Shown here: positions 9,713 to 21,059 of the stretch, piece by piece
Layout: each line of letters begins with the position of its first letter
How positions within the stretch are numbered: position 1 is the stretch's first letter
Assembly (NCBI GenBank): GCA_034509755.1
Contig: CM067557.1
Span: forward strand, 18,150,001 to 18,214,000
DNA length: 64,000 bases
Source: Anisodus tanguticus
Taxonomy: Eukaryota; Streptophyta; Magnoliopsida; Solanales; Solanaceae
Direction of reading: 5' to 3'
Notes under the pieces: model-generated
Database searches by the model: none
Seen by the model: the letters and a program-made list of their open reading frames with translations, nothing else
Told to the model about the DNA's origin: nothing
Translations under genes and position numbers: made by a program

Positions 9713-12293
9713 ATAAGAACAACATAGTCCTCAGAGGGATTCTAACAACAAGAACACTCAAGTCTCAATATAAAGTAAGGGGTTTCTTCCTTAGCCCACT
9801 TTTCCAAGAGTTAGATAACCAAAAGGTTTAACACGTATATGCTTTGACAAGGAGGCACACAATATTTCAATTTAGACAATATACTTCAGCAATGAGGCTA
9901 ATTCAACAACACATGATTCAAGCCTAACTTACCTTACTTCCTATTTTTATTACATTTGGAAAGAACAAGCATACCTATAGTTTCCAATAAGTGGGAGTAT
10001 CAACTATTATATATTTTCCTTTCTTAATCTGAAGTGGCTCATTTGGACCTTAATTTTGTCTAACATAATATTCCTTCACTCTTATCACTATAAAATCTCT
10101 CACACCATTCTTAATCTTATCACATACTACATAGGTAGCGTAATACTGTATTCCATATATCATAGGCCTTTAAATTGTATAACTTTCAGAATTTCCTGGG
10201 GTATCTCCCCTACTTAGCATGCTCTTTGTCATCAGACTCTTTGAAACTTTTGTAATTAAGGTTTCATCTTTAGTTAATGCCTTAACCTTCATTAACTTAT
10301 TCATATAAAACTCACATATATCATACCCATACAAGACACGTGTCGTAGATTATTAACTTGAGTTCCTATAATGTCTATATCAAACCTACTAGATAAAATT
10401 TAGTTGTTACCACTCTCATAGTATCATTCTCCCACCAAGGTGATTACTTAAAGTTCCAACCTAATAATTGGTACCAACCTAAGCAGCAACACATATTTCC
10501 TTTGGTCTAGATAAAATTACAGTTGTTAGAGTAAAATCAAAGAAACGTTAGTCTATTGAGAGTTCATGACAAAAGTAGCATATCCAAATCACATAGGTCC
10601 ATCTAACTACAGCCTCAAATCATAATTCTTTGTATCAAAACCTAGGATAACAAATTAAATCCTAAATCGAACTCCATCATCTTTTTAAATCATTCTTCCA
10701 TAAGCGGTTGTTTTCGAATTTCATGCCTAAAATATAGTTCTTCGACTAAACATCAAAATAGCACAGATCTTTTAACCCAATAAGAATATAGACTCAATGT
10801 AAGACAATTCTTAATTCCCTTTCATCCGAATCTTCTGTACTCTAAACATATCACATCTTAAGTATGTCTCAAAGCTAACCTATAGATCGTTCTACTTAAA
10901 CCCGTAGAGTGCACCGTAGCATCATGGCATAATTCGTAAATACTCCTATAATTGTCTCTAATCTAGTCACACCAACAAATTTGCTTATACATATATATCA
11001 ACTCTCAAACCTTCAATCCCAAACTCTAAACACCATAAGAGAACAGACAAAAGAAACAAGAACAAAAGCTCAAAGGATGTAGCCCAAAACCACACCCTTT
11101 TTTCATGGTCTCATTATTTCTTATTATTTCATTACATATCATCCCCCAATTAAATTCATTGGTCAACATAAATTATAGAGTTCTTTTTCCGAATTCTAGA
11201 AGTATAGCCTATAACTTTCAATTCTCCACTATTTTATCCTCTTATTCATGCCTTATACTTGATCTTTTTTATGATCAACATTACAATGACGGACCATCAT
11301 AATATTTCATCCTAGTTTCTAATATACTCTAAGTCTCGTAACTTCTTTACAACCCTTTAATAATTTTCTAATAAAATCCTAGCTATACCATAAGAAAACT
11401 CTCACCGCATACTTTAAATAACTAATTAATTTTATGTAACTAACCACCACCACTAATCTCCTGTTATGAGCAAGGTTCAAAGAATCATATTGTGCAAAGT
11501 TCTTGACGGTCTCAAATATAGAAATTTTGAGAAGCTTACTACTAATAATTATATGGTTCTCATTTGATAAATAAGATATAATAGTATTATATTTCCAAAA
11601 AGGTAGCTACTGCAACATAAGATAACAAGGAAGGAATATAACTCTCAAATAGGCTTTTCTCTATTTGTTAATACGAAATATCTCCAAATCTCATTACCTC
11701 TTTGTAAATACCTAATGATATAGCTATCCCATTCTTCACTTAATAAATCAATAACACTCATCTACATACTTTTATCCATCACTATCTCATATTTTGTCTA
11801 CTACGCTCTTCTTAGTAGAGGTTACGTTTATCACATTGAAAACTTTATCCATCTTAACAATTCCCTTAAGCCTAACAAGATGCCGATAGAGTTTTCCCTG
11901 TATTTAGGACTATGTCATTTTATACATGTCTCAAAAGCTCGACAACCACACCTTACAATCACCATATGTATACACCTATTATCAAATTCCAAAAGACTAC
12001 ATACCATCCATTACACTATACATTACAACCAATGTGCACTCAATAGAACCATTATCACATGGTTAGATGTTGCAGCACGAATTAAAATCGATTCTGCGAG
12101 GCATGAGTATCGGATACGTTCGAACGATCCTAAAGAAAAGTTCGAGCTCTACAACATAATCTAGAACCAAGAAGAGTAAGAAACACCTAAAATGTCCTGG
12201 TAGTCATACATCCATACAGGTGGCCAGTCTGCATGAAGAAGACTTCACTAGACACAGCTCCAATGACAATCCTAGTACACTTCTAAACCTATG
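9713..12293. other. AT-rich gypsy leader, no gene seen
   Basis: About 2.6 kb without a credible reading frame on either strand. It lies between the protease remnant and the primer site of the minus-strand gypsy element, where leader and gag would be expected. I found no gag core or zinc knuckle. Short ORFs (for example 11105-11302 and 11880-12164) have no recognisable similarity. Confidence 0.5.
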
Positions 12294-12305
12294 GCTCTGA
12301 TACCA
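12294..12305 (-). other. Primer-binding site, tRNA-iMet
   Basis: The minus strand is TGGTATCAGAGC, a perfect match to the plant initiator-Met primer site, five bases from the TGTCACGCCC end of the LTR at 12311. Confidence 0.85.
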
Positions 12306-12310
12306 AAATT

Positions 12311-14473
12311 TGTCACGCCCAAACCTAAACCTGGACGTAACAGGCATTCAATTCTATGAACAACACCGGAAGCACCTTATAAATCACTAACCATTTATCT
12401 CTTTTAACAATATTTCATTATTTAATCAAACAAGGTATAAATAGCTAAAGAAAATCATGATAACAATTATGTAATAAAATCAACGGAAGTCTATTATAAA
12501 TATATTGTCATAATCATAGCAACACCCAATGAGTCAGACAATGACTTCAACATCTACCCACATTATAAACGTCTATCTATGGAGATTCAATAAGAGATAA
12601 TAATAGTCTAACTTTGGGAAGCAACTCAAAAACTAAAACAGTAAACTAGATAGATAGAGTGTCCCAGAACAAAGGTGTAGGCTCACCAATAAGTCTGGAA
12701 AGCAACAAGTTCTCCTACTTTGTACGCATATCACGAATCTGCTCTTTTTTGTTACCTAACATACCATCAAAAACAACAATGGTATGCCTGAGTATTGGGT
12801 ACTCAGTGAGTGTCTCTGATACAATGGTTAATAGCAAAATATATAAGTAATAAGTTTAATTAAAACAATGTTAAGAAATAGTTCAAAAAAAATGATAACA
12901 TCTCATGAACATCCAATATAAGTCAATGATGAAGATATAATCACTTTGAATCCTTAAGTCGGTCTCATTACCTTAAGTTCTTTCAAAATATTTCAAAATC
13001 CCAAAGATAGAGTAAGCCAGTAAACTTAGTAAAATCATCAAGGATGAAACCAATAACAAATAACATAACAAGCTTAGCTCATTTACCCTTTTATCAAATT
13101 AAGTCTTCACTTACGAACCTAGAATCATCAACAATCCAACTTATGGCAACCAATGAATCAACACATGGATTCATGTTAATAAGGGTACATCAAGTCATTA
13201 ATAGGTTTAGAAAACATGTTCAAGTCATTAGATAAAATTCAACTTAAACAAAACCCATTCATAGGGAAAAACACATGAAACATCGAAGCTTCCGAAATCA
13301 AGTTTAAAACGTCCCTTATAGGGTAAATCATATTCAAATAGCAAAGCTTTATAAATCAGTTTTAACAATCCTTTGATAGAAAAAGTCATGAATACATACA
13401 TATATATAGTATGATACACCTAAGATTCCATGAGGGCTTGTCCCTCACGCACATGAAACCTTCCTAAAGAAACCATTTTTAAAGATTGGAGAGTATGTTC
13501 GAAAAGAGACATATTGTGATTCACACTAAAAGCTAGCAAACATATTCCTTCAGGTTCAATAATTACTCTACAACTAATAAAGATTATAAAGACTAGAACT
13601 TTTATCGTTTCTACGAGATTTCCTTAATGTATTGAAAATTAGGGCTTTTCTAAGTCTTAAAAACTTGTTCTTGAACCTCATATGAATCACTCGTTAATTC
13701 TAATCATGTAGTATAATCTATAATAGCCTAAAAGTCATCGATGGAATTAGGGAAACAAAAGTTCATACCTTTTATATGAAGTTCTACGCGTCCCTTTTTC
13801 ACCTCTCTTGAGTTTTCAAGAATCTAAGGTCTGGAGAGATGAACTAAGGTCAATTTTATGTTATATTGATAAAATAATGATGGATATTGATTAAGAACTT
13901 ACCTTAGGTGTTTTGGGGAAGCCTTAGGATTGTTTTCTCTCAAAATACGACTTAGAACGAAGTCTGGAATGTGAAATATGACATAAAATCATCTAAGGGT
14001 AGCATATATAGGCGTGCACGTTTTGGATGTCCCACGTCGTTGGGTGAGGTTAATAGCGAGGTGTTGTCTCGCTCTGGGCTTCACCGGGAGAGCTCCCCTG
14101 TCCCTTTTACATAGTCAAAATTTTACGTTTTTCGATGGTACTAACACTGTCTCGGTAAAATGGACATAACTCCAAGAACAGAACTTCGTTGAGTTCCACC
14201 ATATATGGTCTGAAAAGTATTTCAAAGACCTACAACTTTCATTCAATGAGTTGTCTCAAATTCTCAATGAAACGATCGAAAGTGGAGTACAAGTGAGAAC
14301 TACCTCAAACTTAGACGAATTTAAGAACTTTTACGAACTTCCTTATTTGGTTTGACTTCAAAATGACTATCTATCACTAGAATTCATCCTGAAGGGATTC
14401 AGATAACTAAAATATGACACATCAACACTCATTTAATTCATTAACACCTAACCCATATTTACGTAATGTTATA
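12311..14473 (-). repeat. Gypsy LTR (5' LTR, minus orientation), about 2.2 kb
   Basis: Starts next to the primer site with TGTCACGCCCAAACC and runs to about 14473. No matching second copy is in the window, so the length is inferred from the primer site on one side and the resumption of the antisense ORF near 14590 on the other. It includes a GC-richer block near 14010-14100. Confidence 0.55.
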
Positions 14474-14589
14474 GTTCATGAGGGTTTTAGGTATCTAAGT
14501 GGGTGCTGAGAAAGAATAAATAAGGTGAAAATAATAACGTGAAGGAAAGAGAAAAATTATGAAGGTGGGTACATCAAGAAAGGTTCCAT

Positions 14590-15279
14590 GTCTCCAGAAA
14601 TTGGATTTCAGCCTCCGGGATAATCTCGGTAGTGGGGACGGTCACGAACCATTCCATCCAGCCTCTATTATGGTATTCATCCAAGCTGATTGATTATAGG
14701 GTTCTTTCCTCGCTTGAAAAGCATGATGATTACGCTCTGGAAAACTTTCGAGACATAAAGTCGGATAAGATGATTAAGAAAAGGTCAATTTGGCCTCGGT
14801 GTCCAAGAAATAGAGGCAAGTTACTACCCTCCACACCAAAGGACCAACTTGAGCAAGACAGACATTATAATTCTTTCACAGGTCCAGGATTACCGAGTCA
14901 ATAGCCAGAGTTAATCCAAGCATAAACAAATAAGTGTACACATTGGAAAAACCCGGCCTAGGCATGATGATGTCATCGTCCACCCCGAGGATAGTAATTT
15001 GAGAAATATTTTCCCAATGGAAATCCTTTCAGACTGTTTCCAGGTCAGAAACTTAGATCAAGGATGTATAGTTTTTAACCATCTCTCCCTGGTCACTTTT
15101 TGAGCTTGCTTCCCGAATGGCAAACTCATGCTTAATATTGTAAGAGAGTGGAAGCATGTTGTAGGCCCTAGGTTAGGAAGGAACTTCTTCACCGGCATCG
15201 GTGGCTGCCGGTGGTGGTGTAGAAGACGCAGGTGCATGGCAAGCGGTGTAAGAAGATGCATGGGAGAAGCCTTGACCAT
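14590..15279 (-). pseudogene. Tat antisense ORF, N-terminal block
   Basis: The minus strand starts MVKAS at 15279, shifts into a Pro/Ala/Ser-rich stretch (PAATDAGEEVPS), then near 15000-14880 reads DDDIIMPRPGFSNVYTYLFM followed by the LGLTLAIDSVI stretch. From 14850 to 14590 it reads AQVGPLVWRVV and later IIEAGWNGS near the inserted element. This matches my memory of the N-terminal domain of Tat-lineage antisense ORFs (GFLSVYTYPFTLG, then W-R-I/V-V). Stops and frameshifts are present. The block ends just before the gypsy insertion and continues at 8970. Confidence 0.6.
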
Positions 15280-15429
15280 GTTGTTGTTATAGTGAAAGAA
15301 ATAGGAGAAAGATTGTGAGCAGTTGGTGGAGTTTGTTGAGAGATTGAAGTAAAAAAAGATGGAGTTTATTGCAGAAAATAGTTGAAGAAGAAGGAGAGTG
15401 AAGAGGTCGAGGGTTTTATACAAGAGGTT

Positions 15430-15668
15430 GTCATCATTACGAGAACGGTTTGAGATGTGAATCGATTACATCAACCGATCACGGAGCGACACGTACCCAT
15501 AATGAAAAAGGTGAAAGGACGTGCATCAGAATGTGGGGGAGTGGAAATGTTTCCTTTCCTGACATTAAGAAAGGCGGTTTTCTTTTGAATTGCATCAGAG
15601 TCGGAGGTAAGATCATTTTCACTTCCCGATAAAGCAGTAACTTTTGACCGAAAAGTGTGGGGACTATA
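15430..15668 (+). other. Tat 3' noncoding sequence and polypurine tract
   Basis: No coding similarity. It ends in AAAAGTGTGGGGACTATA (about 15650-15668), a purine-rich run directly before TGTATACGG. This is the expected position of the plus-strand primer tract of a plus-oriented element. Confidence 0.55.
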
Positions 15669-16252
15669 TGTATACGGTAAAATCTAGTATAACACGTGAC
15701 AAGAATGGCTGCAGAGTTTGAGGCAAAGTGAGATACTCATGAGTTCGATTATAATGCAAGCTCGAAGTAAGCAACTTAGGAAACGAAATCGGGCAAACTG
15801 CTATGATCATAATCGAAGGAAGTTATGAGCATTGATCATTGGTGATTCGGTCTGAATATGATGCCATACGTTACTCTTTTAACATTTAAATCTTTCAATG
15901 TCTTAGTTATTGCATTTCAAAACAGTTTGGATTCACGGGCATAAAGACCTTGGTTTCACCCCTATAAAAGGAGCCCAACACTCATGTTGGAAGGGCATCC
16001 AATTTTATGCTTAATAATCATAGTACTCATAACCTAGCAATATGCAAGCTATTGCAGTCATTTTTTTCTGGTTTGTTGTTCTATCAAAGCCCAAAGTCAT
16101 TTTGGAGACATCTTCACTAGAAGATTCATCCGAGCTCAGACTAATCAGGGTTATTCACTTAGATTTATTTCATTACGTTCATTAATTTCACTTTACTGAT
16201 TTCATTGTCTTATTCATTGTTTAAATTAAATTCACGTGTCCTTATCGGGTCT
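15669..16252 (+). repeat. 3' LTR of the Tat-lineage element
   Basis: Begins TGTATACGG after the purine tract, contains a strong TATA box (CCCTATAAAAGG at 15960-15970), and ends near TTATCGGGTCT (about 16252). Its 5' partner lies outside the window, so the end is placed by resemblance to Tat LTR ends only. Orientation agrees with pol at 1-1622. Confidence 0.6.
15960..15970 (+). promoter_or_regulatory. LTR core promoter TATA box
   Basis: CCCTATAAAAG is a consensus plant TATA box about 290 bases into the LTR, where U3 would meet R. Transcription would start about 30 bases downstream, near 15995. Confidence 0.6.
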
Positions 16253-16457
16253 ATTGTATTGGAACTAGCTGTTGCGGTGGTTGAGTGGCGGGTTAGCTTG
16301 AGTGAGGTTGATTGCCGGGGTATCATTGGTTGACAGATGTGGGTCCGTGGTTGTGTTGGGGGATATAAAGGACCTCTTTTTTTTTATCTAGTAATCAATT
16401 TTTAGATTAAAAATGTAAGAGAGTTATGAGATGACACATGAGATGCTTTAATTTAAC

Positions 16458-17359
16458 CAGGGCCGGCTCAATCAAATTGGAGGCCTAAAGCCGAACATCA
16501 GAGAGATCTTAATTTTTTTTTAAAAGAAAGATCATCATATATTTTCTTATTTAAAGTTTACTTTTCTAGTTTTCTTAGATGCAAGTCATTAATTACTGTT
16601 TTATAGTCGATTTGTTCTAATAATTCATTTTCAATTGATAATGTAGCTAATTCAAATTAATTAGTTCTTCAAATTTTCTTCTTTTTTTTCTCTTTTTGCA
16701 TAACCAGATTCATATTTTCTAGTTTGACATATTTAAATTGAATAAACTCTAATAATAAATAAAATAAGAATATATACTTATGAAATAAGAATATCAATAA
16801 TCACAAATATTCAATGAAAAAAATATAATATAAAGTTAAAATAATAAAACATGGCTCAAGAATTTGATAAGTTGATACAATAATATCGAAATAGTGTTGC
16901 ATTGTTTCAATATAGTGATTGCTTGTTGCAATGCTTGAAATTTTGAAAAAGACACCAAAAGGTAAAATTTTGATCTTTTGTAAGCAAACACAGTAAATTT
17001 TGCGTTCCTTTGGGAATTGAAACACATCAAAATATTTAGAATAACAATAATGAAGGGAAGAATGAAAATGATAAATATATAAATAATAAATGAGGTAACA
17101 AAATATTCACGTAAAGAAGGATACAATAACTACCTAGAAATTATTTCATTCTCCAGTTAGTGCAACAATCTCCACATTAAAACTTAAAAAGTTTTTTATT
17201 TTTCCCCAAAAAATTCTCTTGAAATTTAACACAAACATACACATAGTTTTTTTTGTTTTTTATAAAAAAAATATAGGATACATTTAAAAAAATATGGGGC
17301 CCCGAAAAGGTTGGGCCCTAAGCAATGGCTTTAGTTGCCTTATAGTTGAGCGGGCACTA
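16458..17359. mobile_element. Non-autonomous hAT-like DNA transposon
   Basis: The 902-bp element begins CAGGGCCGGCTCAA and ends with the imperfect reverse complement of that (TAGTGCCCGCTCAA when read from the right end; 11 of 14 match). Flanking octamers are AATTTAAC (16450-16457) and AATTAAAC (17360-17367), an 8-bp target duplication with one change, as expected for hAT. The interior is AT-rich with no transposase, and it has subterminal GGCCTAAAGCC and TGGGCCCTAAGC motifs. The element needed a transposase made elsewhere. Confidence 0.78.
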
Positions 17360-17938
17360 AATTAAACATTTGACTTTGGTTCATGTGGCCCATAACCCAG
17401 CCCATTCTGGTTAACCAAAAACAACTAGCAACTATTTGTTCTGACCAGTCCTTCAATGCTTCAGGTTTTGCGACTGAATGGATTGAAAAGACAATAGTTC
17501 TTCTTCGTTTGAAGCTGCAATTTTTGGTTCTCCATCAGCGCAGACAAGCTCCAACTGATTCTAGATCTAGGTTCATCTCAACTACTTCATCCGTCAACAA
17601 TGATGGATTATTAGAAAACAAGCTGTAATAATATCGAAAAAATAAATTCGATCTGGTCGGGTTATTTATGGGTTGAGTACTCTAGTATTCACGTGGACCA
17701 ATAAATTAATACCACTTATTTAATTAAAGTTGCACATATGTCATTTCATAATTCCGTTAAAAAGACGGACATTTTTAACCGAAAAGAATAATTGGGGTTC
17801 AATAGGTAGTAGGAGGGACATTTTTAAGCCAGAACACATAGTGATTTGTCAATCGAAGCTAAAAACAGAATTAATTTTTTTTATAAAAAAGCAGAAGAAT
17901 TAAACAAGTTTGAATTTAATTTAGGATAAATTATAGTT
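17360..17938. other. Intergenic, AT-rich, no supported gene
   Basis: This lies downstream of the TPD1-like gene. A 81-codon open frame at 17383-17628 has no similarity I recognise and ordinary low-complexity composition, so it is not called. The 3' UTR of the minus-strand gene should lie in 17938 and below. Confidence 0.5.
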
Positions 17939-19506
17939 TCAGCACGAAGCTACAACAGAAGTTGGCCTTAGGAGAAAGGGAGGATCCCAGGCATAAGAGA
18001 ACTTGACAGTGTCCTTTGGTTTTATGGAATTGCCATTGTTGATACTACATGTGTTGTTTCCTGCAGGCTTGAAAATAGCTGTATCCACTGGTTCAGTTGT
18101 CTGAAAATCATTGCAAGACAACAACATGTTTTGCATGGGACAATCACAATTGTTCACCACAACCACATTCCATTCTGGCTTTCCCTTTATTTCTTTCCCA
18201 CTCCTGATTGTTCCAATTGTTATATTGTTTAAGTCACAACCACAAACACCTACACAATCAAACAAAACAAATATGAAAATATAAGGAGGGAAATTTTGTT
18301 CTTTATTTTTGCAATATGGCTTACAAGTCATATTTATTTCATACATCTTTACTGTACAAAGCAAGAACGGCATGGTTGATTAACCGAGTAACTTTCTTTT
18401 TTTAAAATAAAAATAAAAATTAGAGATTGCGTTAATACCAATTGAATCATGGAAATCTTCACAGTAAAAAGCAGGTCTAACGAAATTGAATTGTCACTTT
18501 ATTGTTCGTATACTACTCTTTTCAAGTTCCCATTTTATCCTAAACTTAGTCAAAATATTTATTTTTTATCCTAAACTTAGTCTAACGAAATATCAAAATA
18601 TTTTTTTTTTAAAAAAAAAAAACTATTAATTTCTTTGGCATGAGGCGTACTAGTCCTTCTAACAGGGTAGATCCCAAATTCTCTAAACGGGCACAGCTGA
18701 CCATGGGAATTGAATCTGAACATTTAAATGATAGATTATTTTCCATGAATGCTGATCCCTCAAAAAAAAAAAAACTTTATATCCACATTAAAAGGATATT
18801 TATTCGATCTTGACAAACCCATAAATAAAAATATTGCAGTGTTAGGTTATTTGGGGCAAAAGATCCATCTAGACTTATTGTTTAATCTATAACGTCAGTG
18901 AAAAAAGTCAAGATGAATTACAAAATGAGTAGAAGTCGTCTAACAGAAGATGAGGCTGTCCTATTAGCCGAACGGAAGATAGGACATGTTAGGCCTTCCT
19001 TATTCTTGGTAGGGAAGGAAATATAAATCTTGGAATTTCTAGACCGAAGAAAAATAATTTATTCATAAGCTAATAAATCTTTTTATCGATTTCTAAAATT
19101 TTCTCTACACCACAAGAAAATACTGAAGACTTATTTTGAATACAAATATATTTAGACATGAATTAAATAAATTAACAAACATCAAATCCAAAAAAATTGG
19201 TTTTTCTTTGAATAATTCTTCAAAATAGACTGTATGAATGTTCGGATTGTAAACTTTGGTTGAACAACCATTCACTTTCGATTGATTTCAAAGGATGTTT
19301 AGAAATTGGATTAATCGCGTCTATTAAAATCGGAAAATATTAGAGTAATTTTACAAACCAAGAGCTATATGAAAAGAAAAAAGTTTCATGATTATATATG
19401 TTAGCCATAATAATATTGAAATAAAATCACAAAGCGACAGGTGTTTACCTTTACTGAGAAGTGTAAGGAGAAGGAGAGTGATAGAGAGCTTAACAATGGT
19501 TGCCAT
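17939..19506 (-). CDS. TPD1-like small secreted cysteine-rich protein (two exons)
   Basis: Exon 1 is 19506-19449, intron 19448-18250 (GT-AG), exon 2 is 18249-17939; 369 coding bases, 122 residues. Residues 1-20 form a signal peptide (MATIVKLSITLLLLTLLSK). The mature protein has the TPD1-family core: CGCDLNNITIGTIRSG at 22-37, KGKPEWNVVVVNNC at 41-54, CPMQNMLLSC at 56-65, a Cys at 87, and a LRPTS ending with terminal Cys122. Arabidopsis TPD1 is a secreted ligand of the EMS1/EXS receptor kinase that sets tapetum fate in anthers; it is longer (about 176 residues). Small members like this one are sometimes misnamed beta-1,3-N-acetylglucosaminyltransferase family, and their roles are mostly unknown. 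The start is fixed by the signal peptide and the splice phase. No stop or frameshift is seen. It is the only clear host gene in the window. Confidence 0.9.
18250..19448 (-). other. Intron of the TPD1-like gene
   Basis: On the minus strand the donor is AAAG|GTAAAC and the acceptor is GATTGTGTAG|GTGTTTG, phase 1, splitting Gly20. At 1199 bp it is longer than both exons together. It contains A/T homopolymer runs (18600-18625, 18760-18775) and a short tandem repeat of TTTATCCTAAACTTAGTC near 18535-18585. No nested gene is seen. Confidence 0.85.
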
Positions 19507-19588
19507 TCTCTTTGTTGATGTAAAAACTGGCTGCGTATATGACAAAATTGGAAAAGAATAAACTTTGAAAGAGTCAATCAACATTAGC

Positions 19589-19602
19589 CATATATATAAG
19601 GT
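19589..19602 (-). promoter_or_regulatory. Probable TATA box of the TPD1-like gene
   Basis: The minus strand has CCTTATATATATGG about 85-95 bases upstream of the start codon at 19506, a good spacing for a plant core promoter with a short 5' UTR. Confidence 0.6.
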
Positions 19603-21055
19603 CCCTTGTCATTAATGCCTAATTTTAAGTCATGCATTTGGCGTGTACACCCGGTCTATAGGATTTTTAATTTAATGAGTTAATGCGAGGACATCCTTGT
19701 ACTTTACTTTATTTTTTGGAATAATAAAATAAATTTTCTTGTTCTTTTTCTGTAGCCGAATTTTTTCCTTGAAAATCACTAACCAGATTTTGCAAACCTC
19801 TTCTAAGATTTAAATTCTCTTGTCCTTTTATATTTGACGTGTAACTTTTAAGTGTAATTTCAAATGTATTTTTGGAATTTTATATTGAGTTAAATATGTA
19901 ATAATATTGAATATTAAAATAATTCGTATCTGATTTTAATAAATTAGAATATATATTTACATTTCGCTACGCAAATTTTATAGAAACAACATCTAATTTA
20001 AGCGCAATGAACATACTATTGTATACCCCCAAAATATCAACCATAATTCTAGCAAAAATATCTCTCTTTTGTTTTTATTTTTTGAATTTTTACTAAGATT
20101 ATTAAGTTATAAAGAATAAATTAATTTTAATTCTATGATTGGTTATAAGTATTAATTAAGAATGAGAAAAAATCAAAGGACAGTTGATCGACATTTATCG
20201 ACTTTATTTACAGTTTTTCTAAATGATCTTTCTATATTTCTCTTATTTTTACTAAGATAATATTATATCAAATTATTGGTTATAATTCCATGAACAAAAA
20301 ATAATTCAAACAAACATGATGCAACGAGTAATAGATGTACCCTTACTTATTCTATGTGATTTTTTTTTATTATTGGTCTTACTTGTCGATCTTTTACAAA
20401 CTTGTAATGTTTATATAATTCAAATGAATAAATGAACTTATACAAGATATTTAATATTAAAAAAATTTATATAGTTCAAATAAAGAAAGATTTAATACAC
20501 AAAATTTAATTGATCTAAAACTTATAAATATTAGGGGAAAACTTAAGTGATGATTTTGTTCCATATAAGATTTATTTTTTAAGGATAAAAAGACAAACAA
20601 TATTTTGTTGAGGGGTGTCGTTATTTATATTTAAGAGTTGTTATTTCTATGGCCTAATATTGAAGACAAACAAGTAAAAGAAAAAAATATTTTTATCGCA
20701 ACTCTTCAAGAATTTATCAATACATGAATTGAAAAATTAAATGCTATGATTTTTCAAAGATTTTCAAACGAAGAGAGTTGCCTTGTAGCTTCTAGAAAAG
20801 AAATGGATAAGTGACCTTGTGAGTTGTGTCCATCCACCATGGTTGGGCTAAATTTTTTAAGAAAAGAAAAAAAAAAGTTGTGACGTCTAAAAATGATTAA
20901 TGTTGATTTAATATTTTATAATAAATAACTTAATTTAAAAATATGTAGCAAACCTCCTTTATTGGAATAAATGCAAAAAATAGTAATTAATAACAACTCA
21001 TTTAGGATATATTTTATCTTCAACGCTCTTTTCTTTTTTCTCTCTCTAGGAGACA
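19603..21055. other. Intergenic, very AT-rich, no supported gene
   Basis: Upstream region of the TPD1-like gene. There is no open frame with recognisable similarity and no clear LTR or TIR boundary. Poly-A/T runs are frequent. Confidence 0.5.
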
Positions 21056-21059
21056 TGGA

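Larger units (their letters stand above)
9005..14473 (-). mobile_element. Truncated Ty3/gypsy element nested in the Tat antisense ORF (LTR, leader, protease)
   Basis: Between two blocks of the antisense ORF the minus strand reads LTR (14473-12311), primer site (12305-12294), a long AT-rich leader without recognised gag, and a protease up to the protease-RT linker near 9030, where it stops. RT, RNase H, integrase and the 3' LTR are missing. The right limit is taken at a TATAACATTACG on the minus strand, resembling a TGTAACATT-type LTR start with G changed to A. The left limit is where protease-linker similarity ends. Both limits are approximate. Confidence 0.6.

Noticed and set aside
12294..12305. 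tRNA-Met-like sequence as a tRNA gene (also at 26124, 40594, 52888)
   Set aside because: Only the 12-base complement of the tRNA 3' end, adjacent to LTRs: primer-binding sites, not tRNA genes.
15058..15423. 121-codon minus-strand open frame starting MYKTLDLFTLL
   Set aside because: Hydrophobic noise frame. The neighbouring frame carries the Tat antisense-ORF motifs.
16801..17126. Two overlapping minus-strand open frames rich in Ile/Phe/Tyr
   Set aside because: AT-rich interior of the non-autonomous hAT-like element; no transposase motif.
18660..18740. Possible tRNA-like box B (GGGAATTGAATCTGAAC) inside the TPD1-like intron
   Set aside because: No matching box A at the right distance and no cloverleaf; probably a chance match or an unrecognisable SINE relic.
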